This document shows positions 7,820 through 10,861 of a stretch of DNA of 10,861 bases, piece after piece. Origin of the DNA: Gemmatimonadales bacterium (GTDB taxonomy: Bacteria > Gemmatimonadota > Gemmatimonadetes > Palauibacterales > Palauibacteraceae); NCBI GenBank assembly GCA_030636765.1, contig DAOVWI010000072.1:1-10861 (forward strand), written 5' to 3'. The notes beneath the pieces are model-generated. The model saw only the letters and a program-made list of their open reading frames with translations, ran no database searches and was not told the origin of the DNA. Position numbers and translations under genes: made by a program. Every line of letters starts with the position of its first letter. Positions within the stretch are counted from its first letter, which is position 1.

Positions 7820-8629
7820 TCAGTCCAGCATTCCGGTGGTGGGAGAGGACGGCACCGCGATTTCCCGGCTGGGCATGCGCCCGGCCAGGTACGCCATCCG
7901 TCCGGCGATGACTGCGTGGCGCATGGCCCACCCCATCGCCACCGGGTCTTCGGCCGCGGCGATGGCGGTGTTCATGAGCACCGCGTCCACCCCCTGCTCC
8001 ATGGTCTCGCAGGCGTCCGAGGCGGTCCCCACGCCGGCGTCCACAATCACGGGAACCTCGAGGCGGCGCTTGATCTCCCGGATGTAGTAGGGGTTCACAA
8101 TGCCCAGACCACTACCGATAGGGCTGGCCAGGGGCATGACCGCCGCGCATCCCGCGTCTTCCAAGCGTAGGGCCACGATCAGGTCGTCGTTGGTGTAGGC
8201 CATCACCTTGAAGCCTTCGGCGATCAGGACCTTGGCGGCCTCCAGAGTTGCCGCGGTGTCGGGCAGGAGGGTGCGCTCGTCGCCGATGACCTCGAGCTTG
8301 ATCCACTCGTTGAAGCCGGCCGCTCGGGCCAGGCGAGCGTAGCGGAGGGCGTCCTCGACCGTGTAGCACCCTGCCGTGTTGGCCAGGAGGAAGAACTCGT
8401 TCGGATCCAGGTGGTGCAGTATCCCCTCCTCGTCACTCCGGTCCAGGTCTACTCGCCGCACCGCCACCGTCACCATCTCGGCGCCGCTGGCCCGGATCGC
8501 CCTCACCATGGTGTCGTTGTCCCGGTACTTCCCGGTTCCGACGATGAGGCGGCTGTCCAACGTCCGATCATCGATCTGGAGCCGATCGGTGCCGGCCTCC
8601 GCCGCCGGAGTCAGCGTCGCTTCGCTCAT
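7820..8629 (-). CDS. thiG: Thiazole synthase ThiG
   Basis: This 269-residue cytoplasmic enzyme builds the thiazole phosphate moiety of thiamine from 1-deoxyxylulose 5-phosphate, dehydroglycine and ThiS-thiocarboxylate. The TIM-barrel signatures are intact: LIVGTGKYRDND at the start, WIKLEVIGDERTLLPD with the Schiff-base lysine at 111, VMAYTNDDLIVALRLEDAGCAAVMPLASPIGSGLGI (about 142-177), and the phosphate-binding VIVDAGVGTASDA (194-206). Length matches the family (about 255-270). The start at 8629 has AAGGAG eight bases upstream; longer in-frame extensions would run into thiC. It follows thiC by 23 bp in the same operon and should share its riboswitch control. ThiS, ThiF and a dehydroglycine source (ThiH or ThiO) are not in the window. 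Confidence 0.97.
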   Translation of the reverse strand: MSEATLTPAAEAGTDRLQIDDRTLDSRLIVGTGKYRDNDTMVRAIRASGAEMVTVAVRRVDLDRSDEEGILHHLDPNEFFLLANTAGCYTVEDALRYARLARAAGFNEWIKLEVIGDERTLLPDTAATLEAAKVLIAEGFKVMAYTNDDLIVALRLEDAGCAAVMPLASPIGSGLGIVNPYYIREIKRRLEVPVIVDAGVGTASDACETMEQGVDAVLMNTAIAAAEDPVAMGWAMRHAVIAGRMAYLAGRMPSREIAVPSSPTTGMLD

Positions 8630-8652
8630 CGTGCGATCTCCTTCAGCCCCTG

Positions 8653-10557
8653 CTACGCCGGCTGGTAGACTTCGCCACCGCTCTCCCGGAACTCCTCGGC
8701 CTTCTCCTGCATCCCGACCGTGAGCGCGTCGTCCACCGACTCGATCCCGTGCTCCTTGGCGAAGTCCCGCACGTCCTGGGTGATCTTCATGGCGCAGAAC
8801 TTCGGACCGCACATGGAGCAGAAGTGGGCCACTTTGGCCCCATCCGCCGGTAGGGTCTGGTCGTGGTATTCAAGGGCCCGATCGGGATCCAGGCTCAGAT
8901 GGAACTGGTCTCGCCACCGGAATTCGAAACGGGCCTTGGACAGGGCGTTGTCCCGGATCTGTACACCGGGGTGGCCCTTGGCCAGGTCGGCTGCGTGGGC
9001 AGCGATCTTGTAGGCGATCACCCCTTCCCGGACGTCATGTTTGTCGGGCAGGCCCAGGTGTTCCTTGGGCGTCACGTAGCAGAGCAAGGCGGTGCCGAAC
9101 CACCCGATCATGGCGGCGCCGATGGCGCTGGTGATGTGGTCGTACCCGGGTGCCACGTCGGTCGTCAGCGGGCCGAGGGTGTAGAAGGGCGCCTCGTCGC
9201 ACCACTCGAGCTGCTTGTCCATGTTCTCCTTGATCATCTGCATGGGAATGTGTCCCGGTCCTTCGTTCATGACCTGGACGTCGAAGTCCCAAGCCCGCCT
9301 GGTCAGCTCGCCCTGGACCTTCAGTTCGGCGAACTGGGCCTCGTCGTTCGCGTCGGCGATGCAGCCGGGCCTCAGCCCATCGCCCAGGGAGATGGACACG
9401 TCGTAGGCGGCCAGGATCTCGCAGATCTCGTCCCAGCGTGTGTACAGGAAGCTCTCCGTGTGATGGGCCAGACACCACTTGGCCATGATGGAGCCGCCCC
9501 GGGACACGATGCCCGTAACCCGGCTGGCCGTCAGCGGCACGCACCGCAGCAGAACGCCCGCGTGGATGGTGAAATAGTCCACACCCTGCTCGCACTGCTC
9601 GATGAGAGTGTCTCGGTAGATCTCCCAGGTCAGGTCCTCTGCCACGCCACCCACCTTCTCCAGCGCCTGGTAGATGGGCACGGTTCCCACGGGCACAGGG
9701 CTGTTGCGAATGATCCACTCGCGGGTCTCGTGGATGTTGTCGCCCGTGCTCAGGTCCATGATCGTGTCGGCGCCCCAGCGGGTGGCCCACACCATCTTTT
9801 CCACTTCTTCGGCGATCGAGGACGTGACAGCCGAGTTACCCATGTTGGCGTTGATCTTCACGAGGAAGTTCCGCCCGATGATCATGGGCTCCAGCTCTGG
9901 GTGATTGATATTGGCCGGGATGATGGCCCGGCCACGGGCCACCTCGTCCCGGACAAACTCGGGCGTGATGGTCTCCGGCATGGCGGCGCCAAACGAATGC
10001 CCCGGGTGTTGGGCTGCCAGAGCGGAGCCGGTGAAGAGCTCCCTGCGCTGGTTCTCCCGGATGGCGATGAACTCCATCTCGGGCGTGATGAGGCCCTGGC
10101 GGGCGTAATGCATCTGGGTCACGCGACGGCCCTGTCTTGCCCGACGAGGCGGCCGGAGGTGGCCAAAGCGAAGGTGGGCCGTCGCCGGATCGGCGGCGCG
10201 CTCGCGACCGAAGGCTGAAGAGGGTCCGTCGAGCACTTCGCTGTCATCCCGCCCCTCGATCCACGGGGGCCGAAGAGGCGCGATGCCCTCTCGCACGTCC
10301 ACACGTAAGGCAGGGTCGGTGTATGGACCCGAAGTGTCGTAGACGTAGATGGAGGGATTGGCTTCCTCTCCGAATAGAGACGGCGTGTGCGACTGTTGGA
10401 TCTCTCGCATGGGGACCCGGATTTCGGGGCGGCTCCCCTCCACGTAGATCCGCCTGGATCCGGGAAGGGGCCCGGTGATCTCGGAGGTCAGCGTGTGGGC
10501 CCGCTCGTGGACGACTTCTGCGGCCTTGGGACGCGATGCTCTGGTGGTGGTGGGCAT
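8653..10557 (-). CDS. thiC: Phosphomethylpyrimidine synthase ThiC
   Basis: This 634-residue radical-SAM enzyme converts aminoimidazole ribotide to hydroxymethylpyrimidine phosphate. The N-terminal ThiC-associated domain is visible (RIYVEG, VPMREI, PSIYVYDTSGPYTDP). The catalytic barrel carries INANMGNSAVTSSI (235-248), MDLSTGDNIHETREWI, a SRGGSIMAKW segment (352-361), VMNEGPGHIPM (429-439) and TLGPLTTDVAPGYDHITSAIGAAMIGW in the active-site region. The C-terminal cluster motif C-x2-C-x4-C is intact at Cys580, Cys583 and Cys588 (CSMCGPKFC). Length fits the family. The start at 10557 has GGAGCGAAG before it; an extended frame to 10695 would translate the riboswitch and is rejected. It is first in the thiC-thiG operon, preceded by a TPP riboswitch and a leader of about 95 bases. 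Confidence 0.98.
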   Translation of the reverse strand: MPTTTRASRPKAAEVVHERAHTLTSEITGPLPGSRRIYVEGSRPEIRVPMREIQQSHTPSLFGEEANPSIYVYDTSGPYTDPALRVDVREGIAPLRPPWIEGRDDSEVLDGPSSAFGRERAADPATAHLRFGHLRPPRRARQGRRVTQMHYARQGLITPEMEFIAIRENQRRELFTGSALAAQHPGHSFGAAMPETITPEFVRDEVARGRAIIPANINHPELEPMIIGRNFLVKINANMGNSAVTSSIAEEVEKMVWATRWGADTIMDLSTGDNIHETREWIIRNSPVPVGTVPIYQALEKVGGVAEDLTWEIYRDTLIEQCEQGVDYFTIHAGVLLRCVPLTASRVTGIVSRGGSIMAKWCLAHHTESFLYTRWDEICEILAAYDVSISLGDGLRPGCIADANDEAQFAELKVQGELTRRAWDFDVQVMNEGPGHIPMQMIKENMDKQLEWCDEAPFYTLGPLTTDVAPGYDHITSAIGAAMIGWFGTALLCYVTPKEHLGLPDKHDVREGVIAYKIAAHAADLAKGHPGVQIRDNALSKARFEFRWRDQFHLSLDPDRALEYHDQTLPADGAKVAHFCSMCGPKFCAMKITQDVRDFAKEHGIESVDDALTVGMQEKAEEFRESGGEVYQPA

Positions 10558-10559
10558 GT

Positions 10560-10597
10560 CTTCGCTCCGTGGACAAATCGTGGCAATCCGAGCGAAG
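10560..10597 (-). promoter_or_regulatory. Hairpin that can mask the thiC ribosome binding site
   Basis: CUUCGCUC (10597-10590) is an exact complement of GAGCGAAG (10567-10560), which contains most of the thiC Shine-Dalgarno stretch GGAGCGAAG just before the ATG at 10557. The eight-bp stem with a 22-base loop would hide the ribosome site, which fits translational control by the upstream TPP riboswitch, as is common in Gram-negative thiC leaders. Confidence 0.6.
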
Positions 10598-10613
10598 CCG
10601 CGAGTGCGACCGA

Positions 10614-10627
10614 CCGCCGGCTGGCGG
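10614..10627 (-). promoter_or_regulatory. Second leader hairpin upstream of thiC
   Basis: CCGCC, loop AGCC, GGCGG forms a perfect five-bp GC stem just downstream of the previous hairpin in the leader RNA. It is also not followed by a U tract. A Rho-dependent or purely structural role is possible. Confidence 0.45.
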
Positions 10628-10629
10628 GT

Positions 10630-10644
10630 ATCGCGGAACGCGAT
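10630..10644 (-). promoter_or_regulatory. Leader hairpin between riboswitch and thiC
   Basis: ATCGCG and CGCGAT flank a three-base loop, giving a perfect six-bp stem in the thiC leader RNA. No run of U follows, so it does not look like a classical intrinsic terminator. It may be a structural spacer or part of the expression platform. Confidence 0.5.
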
Positions 10645-10650
10645 GGGGAA

Positions 10651-10669
10651 GGAGGGGAAGCTTCCCTCC
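10651..10669 (-). promoter_or_regulatory. Near-palindrome overlapping the 3' end of the TPP aptamer
   Basis: The sequence from GGAGGGAAG to CTTCCCCTCC is almost perfectly self-complementary, with one extra base on one arm and AAGCTT at the centre. Its left arm is the 3' strand of the aptamer (P4/P1 side). Forming this hairpin would compete with the ligand-bound fold, so it is a candidate switching helix. The function is inferred. Confidence 0.55.
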
Positions 10670-10735
10670 GCCGGCGTTAACCGGATCAGGTTCAAAGGGT
10701 CTTTCTCAGCCCGGCGGGCACCCCCAGCGACAGGC
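10655..10735 (-). promoter_or_regulatory. TPP riboswitch (THI element) upstream of thiC
   Basis: Read on the minus strand the aptamer shows the THI-box signatures in order: GGGGGTGCCCG, GGGCTGAGAA, ACCC, then GAACCTGATCCGGTTAACGCC, ending GGAGGGAAGC. A short P1 (GCU at 10728-10726 with AGC at 10662-10660), a minimal P3 (GCCC/GGGC) and a P5 (CCGG/CCGG) can be drawn. It binds thiamine pyrophosphate and should repress thiC and thiG when thiamine is plentiful. Confidence 0.96.
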
Positions 10736-10740
10736 CGACA

Positions 10741-10861
10741 AAGTAGCTAATTAGCTGAATCAATGCAAGAATTTAATTCCAGCCGTATTTGGTAATTAAC
10801 TGATTTTTATGGCTTATTAATCATTTCAGGGTTGCAGATGATTGCTACCTGCCAGCAAACC
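10741..10861. other. AT-rich stretch upstream of the thi operon with probable promoter
   Basis: By count 43 of 121 bases are G or C (about 36%), far below the rest of the window, and the change is sharp at about 10741. It should hold the thiC promoter on the minus strand. A candidate is TTGCAT, 17 bases, TACTTT, ending near 10742, just before the riboswitch; both boxes are weak matches to the sigma70 consensus, but the TTG-N20-TA spacing with TTTG also resembles Bacteroidetes-style promoters. An ATG on the plus strand at 10838-10840 opens a frame to the edge that cannot be judged. No recognisable gene or insertion-sequence end was identified. Confidence 0.4.
10745..10756. repeat. 12-bp perfect palindrome in the thi promoter region
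   Basis: AGCTAATTAGCT is an exact inverted repeat lying between and partly over the candidate promoter boxes of the thi operon. It could be an operator for a dimeric regulator, or chance in AT-rich DNA. Confidence 0.35.

Noticed and set aside
8863..10218. A 451-codon open frame on the plus strand opposite thiC
   Set aside because: It lies wholly within thiC, whose identity is certain, and has no domain-like sequence of its own.
10558..10695. N-terminal extension of thiC to 10695
   Set aside because: It would translate the TPP riboswitch and leader. The ATG at 10557 has a ribosome site and matches known ThiC beginnings.
10818..10848. Possible inverted repeat AATCAT / ATGATT near the right edge as a mobile-element end
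   Set aside because: Six-bp arms with a 13-base gap are expected by chance in AT-rich DNA, and no transposase or target duplication is visible.

Overview
The window is GC-rich (by eye in the 60s percent) and comes from a diderm bacterium. It encodes outer-membrane beta-barrels, an OmpA-type lipoprotein, a TolC-family exit duct and a periplasmic adaptor lipoprotein. The composition, the style of the OmpA domain and the gene mix would suit a Gemmatimonadota-like or related environmental lineage. That placement is inference and only weakly supported.

Layout. (1) Positions 1-5776, minus strand: an apparent operon read right to left. It starts with a secreted protein of unknown function with three tandem repeats and a Trp/Tyr/Gly- and Arg/Asn-rich tail (3551-5776). 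Next comes an outer-membrane efflux protein with a complete ABC substrate-binding-like domain fused in front of its TolC domain (1120-3498), then an RND-type periplasmic adaptor lipoprotein (21-1094). The first codons of a further gene, probably the RND pump, run off the left edge (1-18). (2) 5777-6008: a divergent control region with weak candidate promoters and a nine-G tract. (3) 6009-7809, plus strand: an OmpA-like peptidoglycan-binding lipoprotein followed by a secreted protein that is probably an outer-membrane beta-barrel. (4) 7820-10557, minus strand: thiG and thiC, the thiazole and pyrimidine arms of thiamine synthesis, preceded by a clear TPP riboswitch (about 10655-10735). The riboswitch leader has several hairpins, one of which can mask the thiC ribosome binding site. 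(5) 10741-10861: an abrupt AT-rich stretch (about 36% GC) carrying the likely thi promoter region and a 12-bp palindrome.

The most unusual item is the single-chain fusion of a COG2984-like (TrpX-type) substrate-binding domain to a TolC-type outer-membrane channel, placed between a repeat protein of unknown role and an RND adaptor. It suggests an envelope export system whose exit duct carries its own ligand-binding module. The thiamine block is conventional apart from its layered leader. No tRNA, rRNA, CRISPR array or recognisable transposase was seen.
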